This document shows positions 34,712 to 44,043 of a stretch of 64,000 bases of DNA, piece after piece. This stretch comes from Sutcliffiella horikoshii (GTDB lineage Bacteria; Bacillota; Bacilli; Bacillales; Bacillaceae_I): NCBI GenBank assembly GCA_001636495.1, contig KV440964.1, positions 636,666 to 700,665 of the forward strand, read 5' to 3'. A program made the position numbers and the translations under genes. The notes beneath the pieces were generated by a model, which did no database searches, had not been told where the DNA came from, and saw nothing but the letters and a program-made list of their open reading frames with translations. Every line of letters begins with the position of its first letter. Within the stretch, counting starts at the first letter, position 1.

Positions 34712-35227
34712 ATGTATTTATTATTGGTTATCGTGGTGTGGATTATATTTGCATATCGGTTCATTGATTGGGCCAATTGGAGGAAACACTATCCTACAGT
34801 GCTGTTTTTTATTGTTGTTAATATGACCCATAATATGATTTATTTCAATCATACTCTATGGGCTTTCCGGGGGGTTACGTTGGACTGGCTCAACCATACG
34901 GTCATTAATATGGCCTTTACATTTTTTATCGTGCCGGTAGGCCTATTTATCTTTTTACAGCGTTTCCCGAAACAAAAAAGCAATCAGTTTATTTATATTG
35001 CTGTATGGGTCATTTTTTATACCGCCTTAGAGTGGCTGTTCTCCCTGAAGGGCATGTATGTGTATGATAATGGTTGGAATGGTTGGTATAACCTTATACT
35101 GAACATGGTTTTATTTGTTGTATTGAGAATACATGATAAGAATCCGGTGAGGGCCTTATCAGTTTCAATAGTTTTGGGAATACTATTCCTATTCCTGTTC
35201 CCGGTCCCTTGGGAAAGTCTCAAGTAA
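34712..35227 (+). CDS. CBO0543-like conserved membrane protein
   Basis: 171 aa, about five hydrophobic segments, motif WANWRKHYPTVLFFIVVNM after the first helix. Resembles the CBO0543 family of spore-former membrane proteins; function unknown. ATG behind ACGGGAGTAGGAG. Confidence 0.7.
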   Translation: MYLLLVIVVWIIFAYRFIDWANWRKHYPTVLFFIVVNMTHNMIYFNHTLWAFRGVTLDWLNHTVINMAFTFFIVPVGLFIFLQRFPKQKSNQFIYIAVWVIFYTALEWLFSLKGMYVYDNGWNGWYNLILNMVLFVVLRIHDKNPVRALSVSIVLGILFLFLFPVPWESLK

Positions 35228-35244
35228 TAAGAGGTGTTCAATAA

Positions 35245-35358
35245 GTGATCATACGTGACGTATTGTCAGTGCCGGTATTTTTAACATTGCTGTTTTCCAC
35301 CTACGTTTTAATGCGGGTCTATATGGAAAAGGAAATCAAAAAAGAGCGACAGAAGTAG
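35245..35358 (+). CDS. Small single-pass membrane protein
   Basis: 37 aa: one hydrophobic helix (VLSVPVFLTLLFSTYVLMRV) and a Lys/Glu-rich tail (EKEIKKERQK). GTG start nine bases after AAGAGGTG, 17 bases after the CBO0543-like gene, and followed at once by a terminator. Probably co-transcribed with that gene. No homologue recognised. Confidence 0.55.
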   Translation: MIIRDVLSVPVFLTLLFSTYVLMRVYMEKEIKKERQK

Positions 35359-35360
35359 GA

Positions 35361-35388
35361 AGAGTCTAATTGTTTAGGCTCTTTTTTT
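35361..35388 (+). terminator. Terminator after the small membrane protein gene
   Basis: AGAGTCTAA/TTAGGCTCT stem and T7 tail. Confidence 0.85.
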
Positions 35389-35562
35389 ATTCCCGGGAAA
35401 TATGGTAGGATGAGGACATTAAATTATTTGCAAAGATAGTTATAGCTGCAGTTAAAAGGGTATAGAATAGAATGGTCCTAAAATTCAAAAGACATTCGAA
35501 CTATATAGCAGAATAACTAAAATAGAAGCAAGAGAAGAAGTTACTAGATCATTTTAATTACG

Positions 35563-35750
35563 AAAGGCTATTTTCGTAGACTTTGTTGTTATAACGTATT
35601 TTTAAAACGACCGTTATATTCATTACTGTCGTGCTCTTTTCCCTGCAATACTGAATATGCTACGTGCATGTCTAGAGTAAGTAAGCAGTAAAAAGTCCAA
35701 TTGCCGACTTTTTACTAGTGAATAACAACAATCTTTGAGAAAAGAGCCTT
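35563..35750 (+). repeat. Repeat family C, copy 2 (MITE-like)
   Basis: About 188 bp, about 75-80 percent similar to copy 1 by eye, including the internal AAAAAGTC/GACTTTTT hairpin and the right end CAATCTTTGAGAAAAGAGCC. It ends 35 bases before the dynamin-like gene, so it may supply part of its leader. The stretch 35389-35562 before it shows no recognised feature. Confidence 0.85.
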
Positions 35751-35785
35751 ACGAAAATAATGTGAAATGATTGGTGGAGGGTAAA

Positions 35786-38524
35786 ATGACACAGGAAAAC
35801 AAATTTATCAGTAAAACGTATTTTGAAACTTTTATGATGGATATGGAGACAAAACATCCTGTCCAGGTGCTAGGGGAGGCATTCCTTGCTGAGCAGAACA
35901 ACGAGGTGTATGATCTTTCGTTTATTCGTTATGCGCAAGGTGAAGTCTACTTCCACAGCAAGGATTATGAGACTGCCATATTCAAATGGGAAAATGTTCA
36001 CAATGAATTGCAGCCTTGGGCGAAAAAGAATATTGCTGACGCTTATTACGAGCTTGGAATGCTAGTAGAGGCGGAAGATATCTATGCAAAAATCAAAACA
36101 GATAATAATACATTGAAAATTGAAGTGGCTCTACAGCTATTTACGTTATACATTCAGCGTGGGAAGTTGGATAATGCCTATAAAAATATTAAAAAAGCAA
36201 TCGCCATCAACCCTGACTATCCGCATGTCACACAGACGGCACGTACTTTCTATGAAGAGCAGGAAGACAGCCAACATGCAGTGGAACTTGCTGTAAGCGA
36301 AGCACTAAGAACTGGTTCAGAAGCATGGTACGATTGCCTGAAAAACTATATAGAAATAGGGTACACTAAAGAATTTGCTCCTGATTACTTCCAAGAGGTT
36401 CTACTTCAGTTGATGGAAATCAATCAACAGAAATTCGAGGGCATAACAGCAGCCCTTTGGAACAGTTATGAAGGTCACCAGCTCTACTTGGAGTGGGTAA
36501 AGACAGCAAACAGCCTATTCATGACGTTAGAAAGGGATTCAGAGGTATCCTGGACGAAAGTAGAAGAGTTACATCAACAAACCTACCTATCTCTCATCGA
36601 AGGAAAGTACTTGATTAAAGAGCTACAGGGGATTGTTCCGGATTTACTAGGAAACTGGCTGAAAGTATCGAATAGATCCAAATCCTTGTTTGCATCCGCA
36701 GCAGTCATGTCTTGGAATGAGGTGTTCCCGACAGCATTGCCTGCACATGTCTTGGATGATGCAGAAAATAGAATCTTCCATTACGAGCATGACAGCATCC
36801 AGTTGAGCTACACGGTCGAACTGTTCAAAACATTGATCAACTGGGCGAAAGACAACCACCTGGAAGTGGCACATCAGAAAAAATGGCTATTCTCTCAGCT
36901 TAGCAATCTAAACAGAAAGCACCTGGTTGTTACAGGTACTGTACAAAACGGGAAGACCTCCTTCATCAATTCTATTATTGGAGAAAAGCTTCTTGGAGAT
37001 GAAACGGTTCCGGTATTTGTTTCTTCCAACGGAGATATTGCGGAGATGAATGAGATTTCCACTACCGGCACTTCCGCACTAGGAGATATTAGTGAGCATC
37101 AACAAGGGTCCTTGATTGATTTGAAATGGCCATCACAGTTCCTAGAAGACCAGGAATATTCGTTGATCAGCACACCGGAATTCAGTGTGGGTCAAATTGA
37201 AAACAATGAAACCATGAAATACATCCCGCTATCAGATGGATTACTATACATTTTAGATGCGCAAACGCCATTTACCGAAGACGAACTGAAGGTCCTGGTA
37301 AAAATTAAAGAGCGTGCACCAGAAGTACCGGTACACTTTGTCATTAATAAAATGGATACAGCCTTCCATGAAGCGGAAGCAGCTCAGATTGTGGAAGAGG
37401 CAAAGCATCGCATCAATGAATTTTTCCCTGATGCAAGAGTGTTCCCTTACTCCTCCCTTCGTTCTGCAAATAAGCAGCACCAAGGATTGGCAAGCTTCAT
37501 GGATGCCAATTTCAAGCTTCGTGCTAAAGCAGTAGAAGAACGCCGTGCGACAAAGCTGCTTCAGCTGATCCGTTCTACGTTGACAGAATTGCTGGATAGC
37601 CGCATTGCAATGGAAAACAACCTTACAAATACCGTAGAGTTCAATGAGGATATATTAAGTAGACTGAGTGGTTTCATCAATCACCTGCACGATGCGGAAT
37701 CCGAAAAGATCCGTAGCATCACAGAAAATTATCGCGCAGTAACAATTGAGATGAAACGGGAAGCTGCCAAAACCATTCCTCGTTTACTTAGAGAATGCTC
37801 AAGCTATGTAAAGGAAGACAGCAACTTCAAAACATTGCATCTAGAACTCAATGAACGTATGAACGAAACAATACGCACGTATATGCACTCCGATCTGCTT
37901 CCTAGATTGCGTCAAGAGCTTCAATTATGGCTAGATACATCCAACCGAGAGTTGATCGACAGCCAGGAGTATCTGCACGAAATGAGCGCTACGTTCAACG
38001 GCCTGTACAAGGAAGAAAGAATGCACCTTAACTGTGACTTTAAGGTTATGGAAGACTGGCGTCGTGATATCAACAGAATGCTAAGCAGAGTGGAAGTGGA
38101 AAAGGAAAACATCCTGAACCGTCAAAGCACGACACAATATCTTTTAAAAGGGGCAGGGCGCCTGTTCGGTTCCTTACAACAGAGCAATCAACTGCTCTTC
38201 ACCCAATATAAAAAGTATATTGAAAACGAGCGCTTCACCGATGTTGCACAATCTGTGGTAGACAAGTTCTTCCTAGAATTCGATCTGTTTGAAAAAGCGT
38301 TAAAAGCGGACGTCAACATGTTCTACGAAGCATCATTCACAGAACTGAACCAGACCGTAACAGACACAGAGCTGGCTATCCATAACGCCAACAAAAAACT
38401 AGAACAAATGAAAGCAAGCCCAGAACGCTACTACGACCCACTGAAACTATTTGAAGTACGCCTACTCCAATACGAATTCATGGTCAAAGCATGCGAAGAA
38501 AACGAAATAATCTCAACCTACTAA
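35786..38524 (+). CDS. TPR-dynamin-like GTPase
   Basis: 912 aa fusion. Residues 1-300: helical, TPR-like repeats (KDYETAIFKWENV, AIAINPDYPHVTQTA). From about 378: GTPase core with G1 GTVQNGKTS, a degenerate G3 (LISTPEFS instead of DTPG) and G4 NKMD (about residue 522). C-terminal about 330 residues: long helices like a dynamin stalk. Start set at ATG 35786 behind GGTGGAGGG. Bacterial dynamins act in membrane remodelling or phage defence; the loss of the G3 Asp/Gly raises doubt about normal GTP hydrolysis. Monocistronic. Confidence 0.75.
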   Translation: MTQENKFISKTYFETFMMDMETKHPVQVLGEAFLAEQNNEVYDLSFIRYAQGEVYFHSKDYETAIFKWENVHNELQPWAKKNIADAYYELGMLVEAEDIYAKIKTDNNTLKIEVALQLFTLYIQRGKLDNAYKNIKKAIAINPDYPHVTQTARTFYEEQEDSQHAVELAVSEALRTGSEAWYDCLKNYIEIGYTKEFAPDYFQEVLLQLMEINQQKFEGITAALWNSYEGHQLYLEWVKTANSLFMTLERDSEVSWTKVEELHQQTYLSLIEGKYLIKELQGIVPDLLGNWLKVSNRSKSLFASAAVMSWNEVFPTALPAHVLDDAENRIFHYEHDSIQLSYTVELFKTLINWAKDNHLEVAHQKKWLFSQLSNLNRKHLVVTGTVQNGKTSFINSIIGEKLLGDETVPVFVSSNGDIAEMNEISTTGTSALGDISEHQQGSLIDLKWPSQFLEDQEYSLISTPEFSVGQIENNETMKYIPLSDGLLYILDAQTPFTEDELKVLVKIKERAPEVPVHFVINKMDTAFHEAEAAQIVEEAKHRINEFFPDARVFPYSSLRSANKQHQGLASFMDANFKLRAKAVEERRATKLLQLIRSTLTELLDSRIAMENNLTNTVEFNEDILSRLSGFINHLHDAESEKIRSITENYRAVTIEMKREAAKTIPRLLRECSSYVKEDSNFKTLHLELNERMNETIRTYMHSDLLPRLRQELQLWLDTSNRELIDSQEYLHEMSATFNGLYKEERMHLNCDFKVMEDWRRDINRMLSRVEVEKENILNRQSTTQYLLKGAGRLFGSLQQSNQLLFTQYKKYIENERFTDVAQSVVDKFFLEFDLFEKALKADVNMFYEASFTELNQTVTDTELAIHNANKKLEQMKASPERYYDPLKLFEVRLLQYEFMVKACEENEIISTY

Positions 38525-38608
38525 TAACAAAAACAAAAATCAAAAGACATCAAAACCCATACTTGGTTACAGCAACAAAAGAGCATCAAACAACATAACG
38601 TAGCGCAA

Positions 38609-38672
38609 GGGTCTGGCACCTCATACAAACAACACCATGAATTACAGCAAACCAATGCAGGTGCCTGACCCC
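38609..38672. repeat. Inverted repeat GGGTCTGGCACCT / AGGTGCCTGACCC
   Basis: 13-bp arms with one mismatch around a 38-base loop downstream of the dynamin-like gene. The GGGTC-GACCC core is shared with the palindrome at 3205. Function unknown; might act as a weak terminator. Confidence 0.6.
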
Positions 38673-38754
38673 ACCCGCTCTTACCAAAATTCATGCTAAC
38701 CTATTCAACTAACAAAGTCTCATTGTAAGAGGCAATAATAGATAACATTTAATA

Positions 38755-38794
38755 AAGCAGGTCTAATTCGCTTAGTAATTAGACCTGCTTTTTT
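38755..38794 (+). terminator. Strong hairpin terminator
   Basis: AAGCAGGTCTAATT/AATTAGACCTGCTT perfect 14-bp stem, loop of eight, T-run. Lies 230 bases past the dynamin-like gene with no gene between. Confidence 0.85.
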
Positions 38795-38817
38795 GTCGTT
38801 GATGAGCTTATAAAATT

Positions 38818-38877
38818 GAGGTCCTCATGGTTATGAAGACCTTAGTGACGAGGAAAAAGGAGAAGAGAAGTCCTCAT
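38818..38877. repeat. Repeat family B, single unit
   Basis: Begins GAGGTCCTCATGGTTATGAA, ends AGAAGTCCTCAT; same layout as the array at 23323. Confidence 0.75.
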
Positions 38878-39016
38878 CCCCACCCGCTCTAACCAAAATC
38901 CCTACTACTCTAGTAGAAACAGAATAGTTATGTAAAAATTGTTATTTATATGAAACTTTTCCTATTATTTTTCGTTTATAATTATAAATACGATCTGCTT
39001 AGGAGTGCAAAATTCA

Positions 39017-39890
39017 ATGTTTGAGGGTACTACCCGCTATTTGATACCTCTTTTCGGTACATACATTATGTATCTAATTATGTATCTAATTCTTCTATAT
39101 CTATATTTGTTCGGCTATCTAAATGGTTTCATACGTAATTCTACTAATCACACTTATAATGCTGAACGTCATATTTATGGGATTGTCAGTAAATGTTCAG
39201 GCTGTGTATCGATCTTTTGTGTTAGCTAGTGTTTTTGTCTTCCTAATATTCCTATATGAATCTCCTTTATTCTTTTCCGATCGTTCAAAAACAGAGAGCT
39301 ACTTGTATATACCGACAGAAGAAGTTGTATCGAATACAAACATTTATATTATAAGTATTGGTACTGTCGAATTGTCTGAAAAGGGGAAAATTTTTATGGA
39401 AGATGAGTCAAATCTCCTGAAGGTTATCTCCATAAATAACTTTCATCGATACACCAGTAAAAATAGATTACTCTTTGAGTATTTTCATATTTGGAAAAAC
39501 CAAGATATAGAAATGGCAGAGAATCTAGAACAATATATAAATGGAACGAACACCCAAATAATGGAGTACTTATCGAGGAATGATGTCACCGGCGCAAGTT
39601 CTGGATTAGCATTAGCAATCTCCTCTTTAATAACAGAATCTGATTGGAACAATCTCGTACCTGTTGCGGTAACTGGGGCAATAGATGATAAAGGGAATGT
39701 ATTAGGGATTGGACTTGTACGAGAGAAAATAATAATTGCAGCAAGAGACGGACACACACATGTCATTATACCTAAAGCAAATTTAAAAGAGGCACAAAAA
39801 ACAAAAGAAGAACTTGGTCTTTCACTAGCAATATATGAGGTAACATCTGTAGACGAAGCTGTGAATATTATTAAAGAATGGAACGACTAA
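39017..39890 (+). pseudogene. Lon-like (S16) membrane protease, probably frameshifted
   Basis: The downstream frame (39123-39890, 255 aa) has membrane helices and then an S16 protease domain with Ser/Lys dyad (GASSGLALAIS; GLVREKIIIAA). Its first ATG has no ribosome site and directly follows a TAA. The upstream frame, from ATG 39017 behind TTAGGAG, encodes two hydrophobic stretches (IPLFGTYIMYLIMYLILLYL) and then runs on in the wrong frame to 39229. The natural reading is one protein split by a +1 frameshift near 39100-39123. A 12-bp tandem duplication (ATGTATCTAATT) lies just upstream. Alternatives: sequencing error or internal initiation. Confidence 0.6.
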
Positions 39891-39970
39891 GCCAAATTTT
39901 CGAATAAGAAATGTTCAAGAATAGGGCAGTTTAGTGGAATAAAAACAATTTTATTATTAGGGGGGATTAT

Positions 39971-40144
39971 ATGCTTTTATCACTATTTGGAATATCAACA
40001 TCTTTATTCGGAATAGCTCTTATTTTAACATCAAGTGGCTCAGCAACTATGTTAGGACTGTTTACATCATTTGCTGGACTAATAGTTTCATTTGTCGCAT
40101 TTCTCTTGGGTGAATTTAAAAAAGTAAAAGATAACCTGAAGTAA
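39971..40144 (+). CDS. Small two-helix membrane protein
   Basis: 57 aa, MLLSLFGISTSLFGIALILT at the start, a second hydrophobic segment (GLFTSFAGLIVSFVAFLLGE) and a Lys-rich tail. TAGGGGGG ribosome site seven bases before the ATG makes it a credible gene. Same size as the small protein at 43807. No function known. Confidence 0.65.
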   Translation: MLLSLFGISTSLFGIALILTSSGSATMLGLFTSFAGLIVSFVAFLLGEFKKVKDNLK

Positions 40145-40337
40145 CGGGTGCTTTTGTTCAACAAGCTATAAGCTATTTTAGGAATAAGCCAATATTTTAG
40201 ATATTCTATTAAATAGGAGCGATAGCTGCATAAGGTAAGGCCTATTTAATAACTAAGTCTATTGGGAAAATTAACCCCGAAATATTTGTTAACATTTTAA
40301 ACTCTTACAAATGAATCTTGGGAATAAGGAAGGATTT

Positions 40338-40796
40338 ATGAAGACACTATTAAAAAATAAACTACTTCAGTTTGGTATTGTAACTCCTATATCCATACTT
40401 TTAATTACAGCATTAAGTATAATGACGCCAGTTTTCGACTTGGGATATCCTGAGATATTGAGTGTACGTAATACTGTTACACTTGTTTCATTCGCTTATA
40501 TTCTTTCTAGCCTTTATGCAATCCCACTGGCTATCATTACGGAGACTTTAATAATTAAAATCCCAGCTGGGGGTAAAGCTTTTAAATTTATATTATATGT
40601 CTTGTGGGCATTATTGTTTTTTCTATTATTTCTAATTCCTACGTATGGATTTAGCATCTTTGGATTTATTCCTTTTCTTTTACTTTTCTTCTATGAAGAA
40701 TTTAAAACTAGGTTTATTAATAAATTATTCAAAATGGTCTCTGCAACAAGTTTAATAGCAATAATAATAATTTATTTCATAAGCTTCTTCCATTAA
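40338..40796 (+). CDS. Membrane protein of unknown function
   Basis: 152 aa with four hydrophobic segments (FGIVTPISILLITALSIMTP; LVSFAYILSSLYAIPLAIIT; FILYVLWALLFFLLFLIPTY; LIAIIIIYFISFF). Start set at ATG 40338 behind AAGGAAGG. Not recognised. Lies in an AT-rich accessory stretch. Confidence 0.65.
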   Translation: MKTLLKNKLLQFGIVTPISILLITALSIMTPVFDLGYPEILSVRNTVTLVSFAYILSSLYAIPLAIITETLIIKIPAGGKAFKFILYVLWALLFFLLFLIPTYGFSIFGFIPFLLLFFYEEFKTRFINKLFKMVSATSLIAIIIIYFISFFH

Positions 40797-40891
40797 CTGG
40801 AGCAAGAGAAGCACTGTCCAACGATCATTGGTAATTTCAAAACGGTTACCTATTTTGATAAACTACCTCTATAAAAGTTCTGTGATTTTTT

Positions 40892-40923
40892 GAAGAAGCT
40901 GCCAGATGGTGGCTTCTTTTTTA
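40892..40923 (+). terminator. Terminator
   Basis: GAAGCTGCCA/TGGTGGCTTC stem with T6. Confidence 0.85.
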
Positions 40924-40964
40924 TGTAAAACCGTTGGAAAGTATATACAAATAAAATGAAATAT

Positions 40965-41006
40965 GATAATCTATTTTTACAGATTATCAATCTAGAAAAA
41001 CAGATT
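40965..41006 (+). promoter_or_regulatory. Twin inverted repeats upstream of the ArsR-like gene (operator)
   Basis: GATAATCT-N8-AGATTATC (40965-40988) followed at once by AATCT-N8-AGATT (40989-41006). Two dyads with the same spacing suggest two dimer sites for the downstream regulator. Confidence 0.6.
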
Positions 41007-41022
41007 GAAGAGGAGGAATCTC

Positions 41023-41517
41023 ATGAGCGACAAGCCCCTAAACGTTTCAGTTGAACAGGCAAAATTACTTGGTAGTGCACTAAGAATTAAAATCATTAGT
41101 CAGCTAATTGACAAACCCAAGACATCAAAGCAAGTAGCAGATATATTAGGTCAATCAGGTGGGAATATTCACTATCATATAAAAAAATTACATGAAGGCG
41201 GACTAATTGAGCTAGTGGAAGAAAGACAATTTGGCGGAGTCACAGAAAAGTATTACTTATCAAAAGCAAAGTGGTTTAACTCTGTTGGTGATACACCAAT
41301 TGATCCTGTATTAAATGATGATTATCTTTCCAAAGATTCAACCTCATTAAGTCTTCGATTAAACTTAACTACCGAGCAACAAGAAGAAATAAAAGAAGAA
41401 TTTAGAAAGTTCCTTGAGGGTTGGGTAGTTAAAACATCTGTGAGTAATGAAAGCGAGGCAGAAGAATTCAGTATCGGAGTAAAAATCGTCTCCACAAAAC
41501 AAAAAAACGAGGGTTAG
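41023..41517 (+). CDS. ArsR-like winged-helix regulator
   Basis: 164 aa. HTH of the ArsR type (LGSALRIKIISQLIDKPKTS, QVADILGQSGGNIHYHIKKL, GLIELVEERQFGGVTEKYY). Start at ATG 41023 behind GAGGAGG. Co-oriented with and 14 bases ahead of an MFS transporter; a repressor of its own operon is likely, with operator-like dyads upstream. Confidence 0.85.
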   Translation: MSDKPLNVSVEQAKLLGSALRIKIISQLIDKPKTSKQVADILGQSGGNIHYHIKKLHEGGLIELVEERQFGGVTEKYYLSKAKWFNSVGDTPIDPVLNDDYLSKDSTSLSLRLNLTTEQQEEIKEEFRKFLEGWVVKTSVSNESEAEEFSIGVKIVSTKQKNEG

Positions 41518-41531
41518 GCGGACGAAAAATA

Positions 41532-42806
41532 ATGAATATATTCTTAAACAAAAACTTCTTATATATGTTTTTAGGAAGGATTGTTACAAATATAGGTGAC
41601 ACTCTATATGCAGTCGCTGCAATGTGGTTGGTCTCTGATTTAGGTGGATCAACACTATATACAGGACTAGCTGGTTTTCTCACCATTATTCCCAGGTTTA
41701 TTCAATTTTTTGGTGGACCATTAATTGACAGAATTCCCATCCGTCCATTGTTAATAGTCACACAATGTATCCAATCTGTTTTGTTGCTAATAATCCCACT
41801 TGCACACTACCTCGACTTATTAAGTGTTTCACTGGTGTTGATTGTATCACCGATTATAACGACTTTTAATATGTTGGTATATCCTGCACAAATGGCTTCC
41901 TTACCGAAGATCGTAGATGAAAAGGAATTAACAAAAGCAAACTCCCTTTTTACCTTTGCGTATCAGGGAATTGAAACAGGGTGTAATGCAATTGCAGGGG
42001 TTTTGCTGGTTGCTATCGGTGCGGTCTCTATTTATCTTTTAGATTCCGTTTTGTTTCTTATGGGCGCTCTACTTTTTTCTTTGATAAATTTACCGAAACA
42101 ATATAGGAAAGAAAACGTAACGGATAGAGAACCAATTTTAACTTACTTCAAAAAGTATGGAGTTGATTTAAAAGAGGGCATTCGCATTCTACTTAATAAA
42201 ACCTTCTCTAGACTATTAATGGGTATAATTGCCATTAATCTAGTTGGTGGAGCCACTTTTGTTGTACTACCTGAATTTAGTAAACAACAAGGAGGCGCAG
42301 AAGTATTTGGCTTCTTATTAATGGCACAGGCAATGGGAAGTATTACTGGAGCATTATTAGCACCATATTTAAGGCTAGAAAGATATGGACTAGGAAAGGT
42401 ATATGCCACTGCATTTATGATTAGCGGAATGTTATGGGCTTTATCTATTTTTAGCCCGTGGACTTGGTTAATGATAGCTATTTATGGTCTTGCTTGGTTT
42501 CCGGGCGGAGTTACGAATATATTAATCAATACTTTTATGCAAAGAGGAATACCAAAGCATTTATTGGGGAGAGTGTTTTCAGCATCTTTTAGCATAAGTG
42601 GCATAGCAATGCCATTAGGCTCCCTAATTGGTGGAGTATTAGGGGTTATAGTAGGAAGTGTATATGTCATACTATTTAGTGGCATAGTTGTTTTTTTAGT
42701 GGGAGTCTTTTGGATGTTTGATAAAGTTACTCAATCATTACCAAAGTCAGAGGATGTTACAGAAACAACCTTTCTAACTCCAATCCCTAAAGCTGCGGGT
42801 AATTAA
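41532..42806 (+). CDS. MFS transporter (drug-efflux-like, MFS_3/enterobactin-exporter type)
   Basis: 424 aa, 12 predicted membrane segments. Motif-A-like loop FFGGPLIDRIPIRPL after helix 2. ArsR-MFS pairs of this type usually give efflux-based resistance. Ribosome site is weak (GGCGG). Substrate unknown. Confidence 0.85.
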   Translation: MNIFLNKNFLYMFLGRIVTNIGDTLYAVAAMWLVSDLGGSTLYTGLAGFLTIIPRFIQFFGGPLIDRIPIRPLLIVTQCIQSVLLLIIPLAHYLDLLSVSLVLIVSPIITTFNMLVYPAQMASLPKIVDEKELTKANSLFTFAYQGIETGCNAIAGVLLVAIGAVSIYLLDSVLFLMGALLFSLINLPKQYRKENVTDREPILTYFKKYGVDLKEGIRILLNKTFSRLLMGIIAINLVGGATFVVLPEFSKQQGGAEVFGFLLMAQAMGSITGALLAPYLRLERYGLGKVYATAFMISGMLWALSIFSPWTWLMIAIYGLAWFPGGVTNILINTFMQRGIPKHLLGRVFSASFSISGIAMPLGSLIGGVLGVIVGSVYVILFSGIVVFLVGVFWMFDKVTQSLPKSEDVTETTFLTPIPKAAGN

Positions 42807-42822
42807 TTTCGGGGGGAATATG

Positions 42823-43173
42823 ATGAAAAAATTGATAATAATTTGCTCACTCTTTTTGCTAACCCTGATTATAGTTTGTTCTCCAAACGATAAATCTGAT
42901 ACGAAGTATTCCGTGGTTATTGTTCAAGGTGAAGAAAATATTAGTGAGGAATTCAGTAAATTCATTAATAACGATTTTTCTATTGTTAAAGTAGAATATT
43001 TAACAAATTTAGAGGTGGCAAAGGAAAAGTATCCTAAATATGAAATAGAAATAGCTCCGGCCGTATTTATTTTCGAAACGGATGGAGGAGAAATGAAAAA
43101 ACTGAAATTAAAAACTTATGATACAGAAGAAGCAGTCGAATTTCTTAAAGAAACAAAGAAAGATAGTCAATAA
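42823..43173 (+). CDS. Small secreted or membrane-anchored protein
   Basis: 116 aa: Lys-Lys start, one hydrophobic N-terminal segment ending in IIVCSPND (an imperfect lipobox), then a soluble domain with IAPAVFIFETDGG that could be thioredoxin-like without CxxC. GGGGGG ribosome site. The ATG at 42820 is the alternative start. Function unknown. Confidence 0.6.
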   Translation: MKKLIIICSLFLLTLIIVCSPNDKSDTKYSVVIVQGEENISEEFSKFINNDFSIVKVEYLTNLEVAKEKYPKYEIEIAPAVFIFETDGGEMKKLKLKTYDTEEAVEFLKETKKDSQ

Positions 43174-43221
43174 ACTTTATAATCCCAGGTTTGTAGGAAT
43201 TTGAATATTAGGAGTGAAAAA

Positions 43222-43755
43222 ATGAGGATACTGTCTATATTTGTAATTATATTATTTTTTTTATCTGGTTGTAACTATGGGTACCAAACTCTTGAAGAAG
43301 CAGTTCAAAGTCATTGGAAAACACCAATAAAAGTAATTAACGAAGATCGTGAGAGTAAATTAGTCTACTATTTAGACCAAAATCAACATATTTTAGGGGT
43401 TTACGAACAAGACGGTAAAAAGTACAAATATGACAATGAACAAAGTGTTGGTATGACTTTTTCATCAGAAGTAGGTCTACCTTTTTTGGTCTCTGCAAAC
43501 CATATTGAAGGAGTAGGAAATGTTATTCATGGTGCCATTACAACAGATGAACATACGGTAGAAAAGTTTGTACTACACTATAAAAATGGAGAGACACAAG
43601 AAATTAATGCGAAAAACAATACTTTTATAACCATGTATCCGCCTTTTTTAACAATAGAACCAATATTATTTTTTGAGGAATTGGAAAATGCTGTTGGCTA
43701 TGATGTGAATGGTGAGATTATTGAAATCTGGAATAGAAATGCTGACATAGAGTAA
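43222..43755 (+). CDS. Lipoprotein of unknown function
   Basis: 177 aa with signal peptide and lipobox FLSGC (Cys17 or so). Start at ATG 43222 behind TAGGAG; in-frame upstream codons lack a ribosome site. Not recognised beyond that. Confidence 0.7.
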   Translation: MRILSIFVIILFFLSGCNYGYQTLEEAVQSHWKTPIKVINEDRESKLVYYLDQNQHILGVYEQDGKKYKYDNEQSVGMTFSSEVGLPFLVSANHIEGVGNVIHGAITTDEHTVEKFVLHYKNGETQEINAKNNTFITMYPPFLTIEPILFFEELENAVGYDVNGEIIEIWNRNADIE

Positions 43756-43806
43756 TATTTTTTAAAAAATTACTACTCTTTTTACTATGTAGGGAGGTTT
43801 TTTAAT

Positions 43807-43980
43807 ATGAGATGGACTTTCGCTATTCTATTAATTTTACTCGGATCATTTTTAATTTCTTTAACCATAAGTGATATGGGAGATGCAGGACATATCATTT
43901 TGAAAACTATAGGAATCGGCCTTTTTTTATTTGCTGCTCTGATTGTCAGAACAGAAAAAGAAAAAAATAAGACATTATAA
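43807..43980 (+). CDS. Small two-helix membrane protein
   Basis: 57 aa: FAILLILLGSFLISLTISDM and ILKTIGIGLFLFAALIV, Lys-rich tail. AGGGAGG ribosome site. Too small for standard calling, but start signal and hydrophobic pattern support it. Confidence 0.6.
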   Translation: MRWTFAILLILLGSFLISLTISDMGDAGHIILKTIGIGLFLFAALIVRTEKEKNKTL

Positions 43981-44043
43981 TTGTTTGCATAAGAATACTC
44001 CCCTTAAGGCATCAATCAACCTAAAGAGGAGCGTCATACTAGC

